A DNA stretch of 45,158 nucleotides. It comes from Streptosporangiaceae bacterium (GTDB lineage: Bacteria > Actinomycetota > Actinomycetes > Streptosporangiales > Streptosporangiaceae). Numbering within the stretch: the first letter of the stretch is position 1; every line of letters starts with the position of its first letter. The notes beneath the pieces are model-generated. The model did not search any database. It had not been told where the DNA came from and saw only the letters and a list, made by a program, of their open reading frames with translations. The translations under genes were made by a program, and so were the position numbers. Positions 32,194-40,508 of the stretch are shown piece by piece. Where the stretch lies: NCBI GenBank assembly GCA_030040155.1, contig JASHUG010000005.1, positions 1 through 45,158 of the forward strand. Direction: 5' to 3'.

Positions 32194-33048
32194 ATGCGGA
32201 GTGAGCTCAGCGCAGCGAACGCGGGCACCATCGACCTCGGCGGGGACCTGACCGTCGCCAGGCTCGGCTTCGGCGCGATGCGAATCACCGGCCCCGGCAT
32301 ATGGGGCAGTCCGGCGGATCCAGCGCAAGCCCAGGCAACGCTCAGGCGCGTGGTTGAACTTGGCGTCGCATTGATCGACACGGCAGATTCGTACGGCCCC
32401 GAGGTAAGCGAGAACCTCATCGCGCAAGCGCTGTATCCATATCCCGACGATCTGGTCATCGCTACCAAGGGCGGCCTTGTTCGTCCGGGCCCGGGCAAAT
32501 GGCCGCCTGATGGCCGGCCCGAGCACCTGCGCGCCGCGTGCGAGGGCAGCCTGCGCCGCCTGCGCATGGAGCAGATCCCGCTCTACCAGTTCCACCGGCC
32601 GGACCCGAAGGTGCCACTCGAGGACTCCATCGGCGCGCTGATAGAGCTGAAGAACGCCGGAAAGATCCGCCACCTCGGAGTCTCGAACGTCACTGAGCCG
32701 CAGCTTCGGCAAGCCCAGGCAATGACGGCGATCGTGTCCGTGCAGAACCGCTACAACGCGGCCGACCGGTCCTCGGAGTCGATGGTTGACCTCTGCGAGC
32801 AGGAGACAATCACCTTCCTGCCGTGGGCGCCGATTACCCAGGCCGGCGGAAGTCCGGCGGTCACCGAGGCAGCCAGGCGGCACGGAGCAACGCCGCGTCA
32901 GATCCTGCTCGCCTGGCTTCTGGCAAGGTCGCCTTCAATGCTGCCCATCCCCGGCACCGGCTCGCCGCAGCACGCTGAGGAGAACGTAGCGGCGGCCGGG
33001 ATCGAGTTGAGTGCGGAAGAATTCGATGCGATATCTGGGGCGGCCTAG
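32194..33048 (+). CDS. Aldo/keto reductase
   Basis: 284 residues, TIM barrel. Catalytic set: D in LIDTADSYG with Tyr, Lys in VIATKGG, and His in YQFHRPDP. NADPH-binding C-terminal part LPIPGTGSPQHAEENVAAAGIELS. The start ATG at 32194 has GAAGGGA at somewhat long spacing. Substrate not determined. Its 3' side is a transposase remnant. Confidence 0.93.
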   Translation: MRSELSAANAGTIDLGGDLTVARLGFGAMRITGPGIWGSPADPAQAQATLRRVVELGVALIDTADSYGPEVSENLIAQALYPYPDDLVIATKGGLVRPGPGKWPPDGRPEHLRAACEGSLRRLRMEQIPLYQFHRPDPKVPLEDSIGALIELKNAGKIRHLGVSNVTEPQLRQAQAMTAIVSVQNRYNAADRSSESMVDLCEQETITFLPWAPITQAGGSPAVTEAARRHGATPRQILLAWLLARSPSMLPIPGTGSPQHAEENVAAAGIELSAEEFDAISGAA

Positions 33049-33073
33049 TACTCCGACCGTAGATCGCGACGTT

Positions 33074-33375
33074 TCATGGATCCTCGGCTGCCTGCCGGTT
33101 GTAGTGGCGGGTCATGGCACGGTGCTGGTGGCGTCGTCGCCAGGCGGACCAGCGAAGCGGGTGCGAGGTGTCGTGGGCTGGCGCAAGAGAGACGGTCGCG
33201 GCGAGGCGGGCGATCTCGTTGCGGGTGAGCGGGATGAGCCCGGCGGACGATGACATCTCGTCGTGCTGTCCCGCTGCGGCGATGTTGGGAGGGCCAGCGC
33301 GAGCATGGCCAGGGTGACCCACCAGGTCTCCCCGCACTGCGCTTTCAGGACGTGCCACTATGCGGCGGCGCCGTG
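33074..33375 (-). pseudogene. IS701-like transposase remnant (C-terminal part)
   Basis: The minus-strand frame ending at 33074 reads IPLTRNEIARLAATV ... HPLRWSAWRRRHQHRAMTRHYNRQ, the usual tail of actinobacterial IS701-family transposases. Upstream, WWVTLAMLALAL, also typical, is in another frame and meets the tail at about 33285, so there is a frameshift; further up a stop interrupts AAA*WHVLKAQCG. The N-terminal two thirds and the inverted repeats are not seen. Dead fragment. Confidence 0.7.
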
Positions 33376-33392
33376 GCGCCAGCTCACCCGGA

Positions 33393-33818
33393 TCAGCTAG
33401 CCATGTCACGCTCCGCGACGACCTTAGCCACCCGCAGGCGCACCAGGAACTCGCCGGGACCGACGTTGCGGGCGACGGTCTGCTCCGCCTTCTCGGCGCC
33501 CATGTACCGCCTGCGGAGCACCGTCGCCCACTGGCGCAGCTCGCCGAGATCATCCGAGAACGCCGCGCTTCCCTCGATCATCACGAACGAGTACGGCGGC
33601 TCCTGGTCATCCACGCACAGCGCCGCGCGCGGATCACGCCGCAGCGTCCTGAACTTGACACTGCTCGCGAACATGGTCAGCACCACGTCATCACCGTCAA
33701 GGACGAACCAGACCGGAGTCACATGAGGCCGTCCGTCCCGGCGGGTCACCGCCAGCTTGCCAGTCCTGGTGCCGGTCATCACGAACTCGCGCCATTCGGC
33801 ATCGGTCATCTGCGCCAT
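33393..33818 (-). CDS. PPOX-class (probably F420-dependent) oxidoreductase
   Basis: 141 residues, split beta-barrel flavin-binding fold: MTDAEWREFVMTGTRTGKLAVTRRDGRPHVTPVWFVLDGDDVVLTM, then KFRTLRRDPRAALCVDD. This is the Rv1155-like subgroup that uses F420 or FMN. ATG at 33816-33818 with TACCGT (33825-33830, minus strand) six bases ahead suggests a leaderless start. Substrate unknown. Confidence 0.88.
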   Translation of the reverse strand: MAQMTDAEWREFVMTGTRTGKLAVTRRDGRPHVTPVWFVLDGDDVVLTMFASSVKFRTLRRDPRAALCVDDQEPPYSFVMIEGSAAFSDDLGELRQWATVLRRRYMGAEKAEQTVARNVGPGEFLVRLRVAKVVAERDMAS

Positions 33819-34001
33819 GCAGTCACGGTACGGCGTCGTCCTGCCCTGGTGCCCAGGGCAGGACGCACTCCAGCGGAGCTTAACCACGCCGTGGTCGCCG
33901 CCAGCGGGATAGGCGGTCGTTCAGGCACCCCGCTGGACCGGCGAAGGCGACGGAAACTAAATCGCTTCTCTGCTGCAGTCGGTTGTGCCTACGATCTGGG
34001 C

Positions 34002-34913
34002 GTGCCAAGCGGGATGCCAGCCTGGCGCGAGGTTGGCCCGGTGGTGGCCCGCGAATTGGGCGGACACGTGTATGACGCCCGGCCCATGACGGCGGTGCGA
34101 CTGTCGCGGATGACGTGGGCTGCGCGCGCCGCCGGAACGGGCGCGATCATCGTCAAGGTCAGGGCGAGCGATGACGGTCGCGCCGACGAGAAAGCGCGAT
34201 GGTGCGCGGCGCATCTTCCCGCGCTCGCAGCACGCGGGTATCCGGTGCCGACGATCCTGTGGCACGGCATGATCAGTGCTCAGTGGCAGGTGACCGTCCA
34301 GAACCAGCTCCCTGGCCGCCCCCTCGCTGCGCTGGCGGGGCCCATGCTTGAGGAGATGCTCCGCCTCGTCGAGTTGCAGGCCGACGCGGGAATCCCGGCT
34401 GGGGATGGGGATTTCAGCAGTTACATCGCAAACGTGCTATTCGCTGACTGGGACGAGGTATGGGCCGATGCACCGAGGGCTTGCGCGCTGGCCGGCCCCT
34501 TGTGCGACCGGCTGCGGCGCTGGCTTCAGCCGGTCTGGGGGCTGCGGCTGCCGCCAGCCGACTATGCACACAACGACCTGAACTCATCCAACATCCTGAG
34601 TGACGGGGCGCGAATCACCGGCGTCGTGGACTGGGACGAGTTCGGGCTGGGCAGCCGCGCCCTGGACCTGGTCGTTCTCGCACTCGACTCTGAGCGGTTC
34701 GACGACCACGCTGCGGCAGACCGCCTGCTGGGCCGCGCAGCTGAGATAGCCGGGCGCGACGGGCTGCGCTGCCTGATCAGCTACCGCGCGATCGCTGCAC
34801 TCGCCCACCTTGCTCATGAGTGGCGGTCGTACGGCAAGTCTCTGGCAGATTCGTCGTGTTCGGAAGTCTCGGCCATCCTTGACCGGCTCCAGGCGGCCGA
34901 CGGCATCGCCTAG
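34002..34913 (+). CDS. Aminoglycoside-phosphotransferase-like kinase
   Basis: 303 residues from the chosen GTG. Kinase-like fold of the APH/choline kinase group: catalytic loop DYAHNDLNSSNIL (Asp, Asn), metal-binding Asp in ITGVVDWDEFGLGSRALDLV, ATP-side Lys in AIIVKVRA. The start is set by TACGAT (33990-33995), a TANNNT box six bases before GTG 34002, giving a leaderless mRNA; the frame is open to 33360 but that part overlaps the opposite-strand oxidoreductase. Could phosphorylate a sugar, antibiotic or metabolite; resistance cannot be claimed. Confidence 0.82.
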   Translation: MPSGMPAWREVGPVVARELGGHVYDARPMTAVRLSRMTWAARAAGTGAIIVKVRASDDGRADEKARWCAAHLPALAARGYPVPTILWHGMISAQWQVTVQNQLPGRPLAALAGPMLEEMLRLVELQADAGIPAGDGDFSSYIANVLFADWDEVWADAPRACALAGPLCDRLRRWLQPVWGLRLPPADYAHNDLNSSNILSDGARITGVVDWDEFGLGSRALDLVVLALDSERFDDHAAADRLLGRAAEIAGRDGLRCLISYRAIAALAHLAHEWRSYGKSLADSSCSEVSAILDRLQAADGIA

Positions 34914-34968
34914 TCAGGAAGCGTCAGGCATTCTCCGAACGGCTGTCTCGGCAGAAGGTTGCGGGCTG

Positions 34969-35553
34969 CTATGCGCCGGCGGCCGCAACGACCTTGCGCA
35001 TCACGCAGTTGTTCTTGCCTTTGGGGCGCTCGTACTCGAATCCGGCCTTCTCGTACATGGTGCGCGTGCCGTTGTACAGGAAGGTGGATGACATCTTCCT
35101 TCCCGCCGTGTCGTGCGGGTAGGCCTCCACGACTCCGCCGCCTGCCCTGGCGATCAGGTCCAGCGCCCCATCGACCGCGATCCGGGCTAGCCCATCGCCA
35201 CGGTGGTTTCGGTCCACAAAAATGCAGGTGAGGCGATAGTCAGGCAACGAGACGAGACCCGCTTCGTACTCCCTCCTGTGATGGATGCCCGGAAGTTCGG
35301 CCGGTGACCCGAACTGACACCAGGCCACCGCGATGTCACCGTCGAAAACCAGGGCGGCGTGGGCCTTCCCTTCCCGGACCAGCCGCTCCTTGCAGGCCCG
35401 GCCGGTCTCCGCTTCGTCGCCGGTTTCCGTCCGGGGATGAAACCATGTGCACCAGCACCCAGCCCCGAAGCCGGCGCCCTTGTGCTTATCCAGAAGCCGG
35501 GCGTAAGCATCCCACGTCTGACTGGTGAGCGGCTTGATCGTGTACTGGGTCAC
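34969..35553 (-). CDS. GNAT-family N-acetyltransferase
   Basis: 194 residues. YTIKPLTSQTWDAYARLLDKHKG, GAGCWCTWFHP, GKAHAALVFDGDIAVAWCQFGSPAELP, then YRLTCIFVDRNHRGDGLARIAVDGAL (acetyl-CoA loop R-G-D-G-L-A) and MYEKAGFEYERPKGKNNCVMRKVV. The GTG at 35551-35553 is preceded by GGAGGAGAG, so it is preferred to the further ATG at 35592. Substrate unknown. Confidence 0.88.
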   Translation of the reverse strand: MTQYTIKPLTSQTWDAYARLLDKHKGAGFGAGCWCTWFHPRTETGDEAETGRACKERLVREGKAHAALVFDGDIAVAWCQFGSPAELPGIHHRREYEAGLVSLPDYRLTCIFVDRNHRGDGLARIAVDGALDLIARAGGGVVEAYPHDTAGRKMSSTFLYNGTRTMYEKAGFEYERPKGKNNCVMRKVVAAAGA

Positions 35554-35840
35554 CGCAGCTCTCCTCCGGTCGGCGTCGCGGCGAGGCAGCACTGGCCTGA
35601 CCTCGCCTCGCAGACACTAGCTGGGCGGCAGCAGCACTTCCAGCGGCATGCGACGCGGGCACGACCGAGGCCAGTTCCAGGGTGCCCTGCAACTGCCCGT
35701 GGAGCGTCATCATGACGCGGCCTGGCATTCACCGGGATCCGGTGACGGCCTCTCACCTGGCTGGCGGCAAGCCTGGGCTTGTCGTGAACACTCGCACGGC
35801 CGCCACGGACGTGCGCTGAGACACAAGGGAGGGAGACACC

Positions 35841-37574
35841 GTGACCTTGCCACCCAGCGGCGCGCGCAGGGACCCCGACCTGGCCGATTACGCGCCCACC
35901 ACCCGATCGGCGCAATCCGAGACCGGGGCTACGGCCTCCCCCGCAGCTGCCCCCCAAGACGGCCGGCCAGCGCCGCCTGACCGGCGCTGGATGGTCCTGG
36001 TGGTGGTCGCTGTGGCGCAGCTGATGGTGGTGCTGGATGCCACCGTCATCAATATCGCGCTGCCCTCAGCTCAGCGTGCGCTGGGTTTCTCTAATAATGA
36101 CCGGCAGTGGGTGGTGACGTGTTACGCGCTGGCCTTCGGCAGCCTGCTGCTGCTCGGCGGCCGGATCGGCGACATGTTCAGCCGCAAGCGAGTCCTCATC
36201 ACCGGCCTGGCCGGGTTCGCCATCGCCTCGGCCGTCGGCGGCGCTGCGGTTTCATTCCCGATGCTGGCTGCGGCCCGGACGCTGCAGGGCGCTTTCGGAG
36301 CCCTGCTCGCGCCCGCCGCGCTGGGCACCCTGACCAGCACATTCACCGATACTCGCGAGCGTGGAAGGGCCTTCGCGGTCTACGGCGCAGTGTCCTCCGG
36401 CGGCGCGGGAGTGGGCCTGATCCTCGGCGGGCTGCTCACCCAGTACCTGTCCTGGCGCTACACGCTCTATGTCAACCTGATCTTCGCCGCGTTCGCCATC
36501 GCCGGCGCGCTGGCCTACGTGCGCGCCAGCCGACCCGCCACGCGGCCGCGGCTGGACTGGCCCGGCACGGTGCTAGCCTCAGCCGGGCTGTTCCTGATCG
36601 TGTTCGGCTTCTCCCACGCCGAGACCGCCGGCTGGGCCGCTCCGGTGACCATCACCTGCCTGCTCGCCGGCCCGTTGCTGCTGGCCGCGTTCGCAGCAAC
36701 CGAGCGGAGGTCCGCGCACCCGCTTCTGCCGCTGCGGGTGCTGCTCGACCGAACCCGCGGCGGCTCCTATGCCGTGCTCGGCCTGACCGGGATCGCGCTC
36801 TTCGGCGTGTTCTTGTTCCTCGTCTACTACCTGCAGCAAGTTAAGGGATACAGCCCGGTGACGTCCGGGCTGCTGTTCCTGCCGTTCGTGGGCGGCATCC
36901 TGGTCAGCTCGACCGTGTCCAGCATCGTGTTGCCCCGGACCGGGCCGCGGGTGCTCATCGCCTCCGGCATGCTGCTCAGCGTGGGCGCCATGGCCTACCT
37001 GACCCAGCTCACCGTGACATCTGCCTACGCCGCGGTCATCCTGCCCGCCGTGATCATCATGGGCCTGGGTTTCGGCATCATCTTCGCCGTTACCATCAAC
37101 ACCGCCACCGCCGGCATCCGTCCCCAGGACGCGGGCGTGGCCTCGGCGCTGGTCAACACGATGCAGCAGGTCGGCGGGTCGATCGGATTGTCGGCGCTGA
37201 GCACTGTCGCGCTGACCGCAACGGCTAGCTACCTGGCGCTGCACCACACCGGCCCGCTGGCGCCGGCCACTGCGGCAACCCACGGCTACACCACGGCCTT
37301 CACCATCTCCACTGGAATACTCGGGCTCGGAGTGATCCTCGCCATCGTCCTGCTGCCCTCGCGGCGCCGGCTTGCCGAGCGCGGGACCGCCGCCGAACCC
37401 ACCCCGGCGCCCGAGCCACAGCCCGAGCCCGAGCCCGAGCCAGAGCCCGAGCGACAGCCCGGGCCACGGCCGGCGCCACCCGCGATTCCCGTCGCCCTCT
37501 GCAGCTGCTCGCCGATGATAAGTCGCGGCTTTGGCCCTTCGGTCGCGGCGGGCCGCGAATCCCGGCCTCGGTGA
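35841..37574 (+). CDS. MFS drug/metabolite exporter, DHA2 (EmrB/QacA) family
   Basis: 577 residues with 14 predicted helices beginning RWMVLVVVAVAQLMVVLDATVINIALPSAQ (DHA2 motif with Asp), then WVVTCYALAFGSLLLLGGRIGDMFSRKRV (motif A) and GAVSSGGAGVGLILGGLL (antiporter motif C). Proton-driven efflux of hydrophobic compounds is typical. GTG start with GGGAGGGAG upstream. The cytoplasmic C-terminus is long (about 75 residues) with a Pro-Glu repeat (E-P-x-P-E-P-E-P) and then a basic, low-complexity tail that may be frame drift beyond the original stop. Confidence 0.92.
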   Translation: MTLPPSGARRDPDLADYAPTTRSAQSETGATASPAAAPQDGRPAPPDRRWMVLVVVAVAQLMVVLDATVINIALPSAQRALGFSNNDRQWVVTCYALAFGSLLLLGGRIGDMFSRKRVLITGLAGFAIASAVGGAAVSFPMLAAARTLQGAFGALLAPAALGTLTSTFTDTRERGRAFAVYGAVSSGGAGVGLILGGLLTQYLSWRYTLYVNLIFAAFAIAGALAYVRASRPATRPRLDWPGTVLASAGLFLIVFGFSHAETAGWAAPVTITCLLAGPLLLAAFAATERRSAHPLLPLRVLLDRTRGGSYAVLGLTGIALFGVFLFLVYYLQQVKGYSPVTSGLLFLPFVGGILVSSTVSSIVLPRTGPRVLIASGMLLSVGAMAYLTQLTVTSAYAAVILPAVIIMGLGFGIIFAVTINTATAGIRPQDAGVASALVNTMQQVGGSIGLSALSTVALTATASYLALHHTGPLAPATAATHGYTTAFTISTGILGLGVILAIVLLPSRRRLAERGTAAEPTPAPEPQPEPEPEPEPERQPGPRPAPPAIPVALCSCSPMISRGFGPSVAAGRESRPR

Positions 37575-37726
37575 GGTGCTGACGATCCCTTGAGCACGGG
37601 TCCCCGAGAAGCAAAGAACCTCCGTCCTCCGCACTGACCGCAGACGGAGTCAATAGCGGATCAATGGACCGGACAGGGAGCGAGTTGTGGGTCTGCACGG
37701 CTTTGACGGCGGAGAGGATCAATCCG

Positions 37727-37953
37727 GTGCCAGAAGCAACGGAGCTGCTTCACAGCAACTTGATCGAAGTCTTCGGCGAGCGAGACGCTGAACGACGGTG
37801 GCCGACCATCGGGCGTACCTACACGGAAGACGTGACGTTCACCGATCCAGACGGAGTTTTCGTGGCAAGCCAGTCGCTCGCGGGGTCGATATCCTCACGA
37901 TCCGTGACGGCCGGGTGAGCGCTGTCCGCACCTTGATCGCGCCGGCCCCGTAA
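37727..37953 (+). pseudogene. NTF2/SnoaL-like gene with internal deletion
   Basis: GTG 37727 follows GGAGAGG. The first frame gives ELLHSNLIEVFGERDAERRWPTIGRTYTEDVTFTDPDGVFV, the N-terminal half of an NTF2-like protein. The typical C-terminal end GVDILTIRDGRVSAVRTLIAPAP follows from about 37887 in another frame, ending at 37953. The roughly 45 residues normally between are missing, so an internal deletion has both shortened and frame-shifted the gene. Confidence 0.7.
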
Positions 37954-38165
37954 GAGCGGCCGAGGCAGCCCTGGCCCGGGACCGCTACACCATCCCGGGC
38001 ACCTGGCCCGGCAAGCCTGCTGCACGCGCGAACATCCACCGCGTGGGACAATCGCTCGTGCCCTGGTGGATTCTGGCTCTTCGCCTGGCCGAAACGCTCC
38101 TTCGTGCTAATGGCTGCCGGGGAGCGCTGACGCAGCAGGAGCAGTCAGGCGGAAGGGACACAGTC

Positions 38166-38768
38166 GTGCCCACTGAGCACGTCATTGCGCGCCGGAGGCG
38201 CGGCTGGGCCAGATCTGCGCCAGCCGGTGCGCTGGCAGTGTTGATGCTCGCCGGGTGCGCGGCCGGTCACTCGGCATCAGGCGCCTCAGCGAGCACCGTG
38301 GGCGCGATCCTGTTCACCACGCGAGACCGCCCGCGACTGCCAGCAGTGTCGGGCCAGCTGGTGGGCGGCGGGAAGCTTAATCTGGCCGCAGACCGGGGGC
38401 ACGTGGTCGTGCTGAACTTCTGGGGATCATGGTGCTCGGCCTGCCAGCAGGAAGCACCCGCCCTGTCGGCCGCGGCCCGCCAGTTCCAGAAGTCGAGCGT
38501 CCGGTTCGTGGGCATAGACGTCGCCGACGAGCCGGCCAGCGCCATCGCGTTCATGCACCGCTACAAGATCCGATACCCGAGCCTGAACGACCCCGGCGAC
38601 CAGGTCGCTCCCAAGTTCGGTGATCTGGTCCCTGTCGTGTACTTCCCTAGTACCCTCGTCGTCGCCGCGAGCGGCAAAGTCGTCGGTCGCGTGATCGGTG
38701 CCATCACCAGCCATGATCTCAAATGGCTGATCGATGCTGCACTATCGGCGGGGAGCGTTCGCGCATAG
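38166..38768 (+). CDS. TlpA/ResA-like thioredoxin lipoprotein
   Basis: 200 residues. A basic start (ARRRRGW), a hydrophobic stretch and lipobox LMLAGC31 mark an exported lipoprotein. The thioredoxin-like domain has VVVLNFWGSWCSACQQEAP with the CSAC pair C90/C93, then FVGIDVADEPASAIAFMHRYKIRYPSLNDP and the cis-Pro region VVYFPSTLVVAASGKV. Probably a disulfide reductase outside the membrane, as in cytochrome c maturation. GTG start has GGAAGGG ahead. No ccd genes are nearby. Confidence 0.88.
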   Translation: MPTEHVIARRRRGWARSAPAGALAVLMLAGCAAGHSASGASASTVGAILFTTRDRPRLPAVSGQLVGGGKLNLAADRGHVVVLNFWGSWCSACQQEAPALSAAARQFQKSSVRFVGIDVADEPASAIAFMHRYKIRYPSLNDPGDQVAPKFGDLVPVVYFPSTLVVAASGKVVGRVIGAITSHDLKWLIDAALSAGSVRA

Positions 38769-38960
38769 TCAGTGTCACTGCACGGCGATGCCATTCCAGC
38801 AGCGTCGACTGGTAATAGCTGCCGGCGACGCCGACCTCATCGCCTGCATGTACCGAGCAGGACCGTGCTACCGATCCGGCTGCGGCAGTGTGGCCGATGC
38901 GTACCACGCGGCCGATCCATCGCGGTGCTGGACTAGACGGTTGTGGTCGCATCGTCCGGT

Positions 38961-38973
38961 TACCGTGGAATCT
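38961..38973 (+). promoter_or_regulatory. -10 box with leaderless start
   Basis: TACCGT (38961-38966), seven bases before ATG 38974; no Shine-Dalgarno. This fixes the start of the 398-residue protein. Confidence 0.45.
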
Positions 38974-40170
38974 ATGCGGACCTGGGAGTACGCGCAGCTG
39001 TTAGTGATCTACAGCGGGCGCGCGCCGGACGGCGATGCTCAGTGGACGTTGAGGTGGTACTGGCCTGTTGCGACCGCAGAGCGGACGACCGGAAGCTACG
39101 AGGCTATCGTTTCTGAGTTGAATCGAGCCGGGGCCACCGGCTGGGAGATCGTCAGCGCGGTGAGGACCGACAGCCCACAGTCCGGCCCCGACTGTGGGCC
39201 TGTGATCTGCTATACGTTTGGCCGGCCTCGCGACGTGCCGCACACACGGCAAAGTGCCATCGCTCGCGCCGTGGCCGCCGGCGTTGCTCCGGCCGCTGTT
39301 CTGAGCGATCGACTACAGCCGGGGCCTCCGGTAGCCGAGTCTGAAGCTGGGCAGGCGTCGCTGGATTCAGCGCTCATCAGGCTCAGGGTGCACTGCCTCC
39401 GCGACCGAGGCTCGGTGGCTACGGGCCGCCTCTATGTTCAGCTCCAAGTTGTCCATGTGAGCAGCGATGACCCAGACCTGGCGAGCTTCGTGCAACGGGA
39501 ACGGTCGGCGGCTAGCAGCGCGGATCGGCATGGCGTTATGGAGGCTGCGTCCGATTATGCGGCATCTCAGTTGACTAGCGCGTTCGGCGGCAGGTGGTGG
39601 GAGACTCCTGACAGCTTTGCGCTGGCGCGGACGGCCGACCTTCTTGATCGCTCGGCGGATTGGATGCGCGGCTTGATCGAGCACCCCTTGGCCGCGGCTG
39701 CCTCCGGAGCAGGAGTCGGCGCGCCGCTTGGGTCGACGGGAGCCGGCATCACAGCCGATTTCGTGACGGCACGGCTTACCGAGGTACCTCAAGGCGCAGC
39801 TCACGTGTGCGAGGTCGCGGGCATCATCGTTGGCGCAGTCTCAGGTCTGCATCCGCTGGCGATAGCGTGCGCCAAGCGCCTCATCGACGATGAACTCGGC
39901 GGCGTGATCGGTCACGTGGTTGAGCAGGTCGCCGACGAGTTGCAGAGAGGCTTCAACGGCGCCATCGACTCCGTCAACGCTGCCTACGTGCGCCCTGTCA
40001 CTCCGGAACCTAATCTTTCAGTCGATCACCGCGGCGGGGCGCGACCCTTCACTGGCAGCGCTGTGGTCAAACCGCCTGGGCGATCCCCAGGCGAGCAGGA
40101 TCCTGGATCGGGCGCACAGTCGCCCGCGCCCGGACGTTGGAATGCGCCGGGCCCTCGACTTGGAAACTAA
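38974..40170 (+). CDS. Unknown protein with DUF4177-like N-terminus
   Basis: 398 residues. The N-terminal part MRTWEYAQLLVIY ... ELNRAGATGWEIVSAV ... ICYTFGRPR has the W-E-Y...GWE-V-S...F-RP pattern of DUF4177-like small domains. The middle (about 120-215) is mixed alpha/beta (LRVHCLRDRG, LYVQLQVVHVSSDDPDLASFVQ). Residues 230-330 include Gly/Ala-rich weakly hydrophobic helices (ASGAGVGAPLGSTGAGITADF, AHVCEVAGIIVGAVSGLHPLAIACAK). The tail is Pro/Gly-rich. No catalytic motif recognised. Its stop codon overlaps an IS3-type remnant, and the original C-terminus may have been lost by that insertion. Confidence 0.65.
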   Translation: MRTWEYAQLLVIYSGRAPDGDAQWTLRWYWPVATAERTTGSYEAIVSELNRAGATGWEIVSAVRTDSPQSGPDCGPVICYTFGRPRDVPHTRQSAIARAVAAGVAPAAVLSDRLQPGPPVAESEAGQASLDSALIRLRVHCLRDRGSVATGRLYVQLQVVHVSSDDPDLASFVQRERSAASSADRHGVMEAASDYAASQLTSAFGGRWWETPDSFALARTADLLDRSADWMRGLIEHPLAAAASGAGVGAPLGSTGAGITADFVTARLTEVPQGAAHVCEVAGIIVGAVSGLHPLAIACAKRLIDDELGGVIGHVVEQVADELQRGFNGAIDSVNAAYVRPVTPEPNLSVDHRGGARPFTGSAVVKPPGRSPGEQDPGSGAQSPAPGRWNAPGPRLGN

Positions 40171-40275
40171 GCGATCCGGGTGCGCCAGCGCCAGCGGTTC
40201 AGCAGTTCGGTGTGCATCCGGCCCCACAGTGACCCGATCATCGCGTCGTCGTAGCAGTCCCGGTTGTTCCAGCGC
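40167..40275 (-). pseudogene. IS3-family transposase fragment
   Basis: The minus strand reads NNRDCYDDAMIGSLWGRMHTELLNRWRWRTRIA then stop. IS3-type OrfB proteins have DCYDNAMIESFWGRM...ELLNR.RW.TR in this place. The catalytic Glu is Gly here, the frame ends early at 40167, and nothing upstream matches. Inactive remnant lying between the orphan gene and the tRNA. Confidence 0.65.
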
Positions 40276-40329
40276 TCTGGTGTCCAGGGTCGCGGTGTGC
40301 TCGGTGACGGTGACGTTCGTCTGGTCTAG

Positions 40330-40401
40330 TGGGCGCAACTGGGTTCGAACCAGTGACCCCTCGCTTGTAAGGCGAGTGCTCTACCACTGAGCTATGCGCC
40401 C
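40330..40401 (-). tRNA. tRNA-Val (anticodon UAC)
   Basis: 72 bases read on the minus strand, GGGCGCAUAGCUCAGUGG... to ...UGCGCCCA. Acceptor stem GGGCGCA/UGCGCCC, D-loop AGCUCAGUGGUAGAGC, anticodon stem CUCGC/GCGAG with loop CUUACAA (anticodon UAC), and T-arm CUGGUUCGAACCAG are all intact. The CCA end is not encoded. Confidence 0.95.
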
Positions 40402-40508
40402 GAAGTCGGGCCGGTGAAGGCCGCGCCCCAGCGTACCGCTCGGCCGCAGCGCGCGGGCTGGCCTGCGGATCCCGTTGCGCCTTGGGGCCGCGCCGCACCT
40501 GTGCTGCC

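Noticed and set aside
34002-34913. Antibiotic resistance gene
   Set aside because: The protein has the general APH-like kinase motifs, but this fold covers many metabolic kinases; nothing points to a drug substrate.
36579-37634. Open minus-strand frame of 351 codons
   Set aside because: Antisense to the MFS exporter; Gly/Gln/Arg-rich noise.
40330-40401. tRNA-Val as attachment site of a resident integrative element
   Set aside because: No duplicate of the tRNA 3' end and no integrase were seen in the window; only an IS3 fragment lies beside it.
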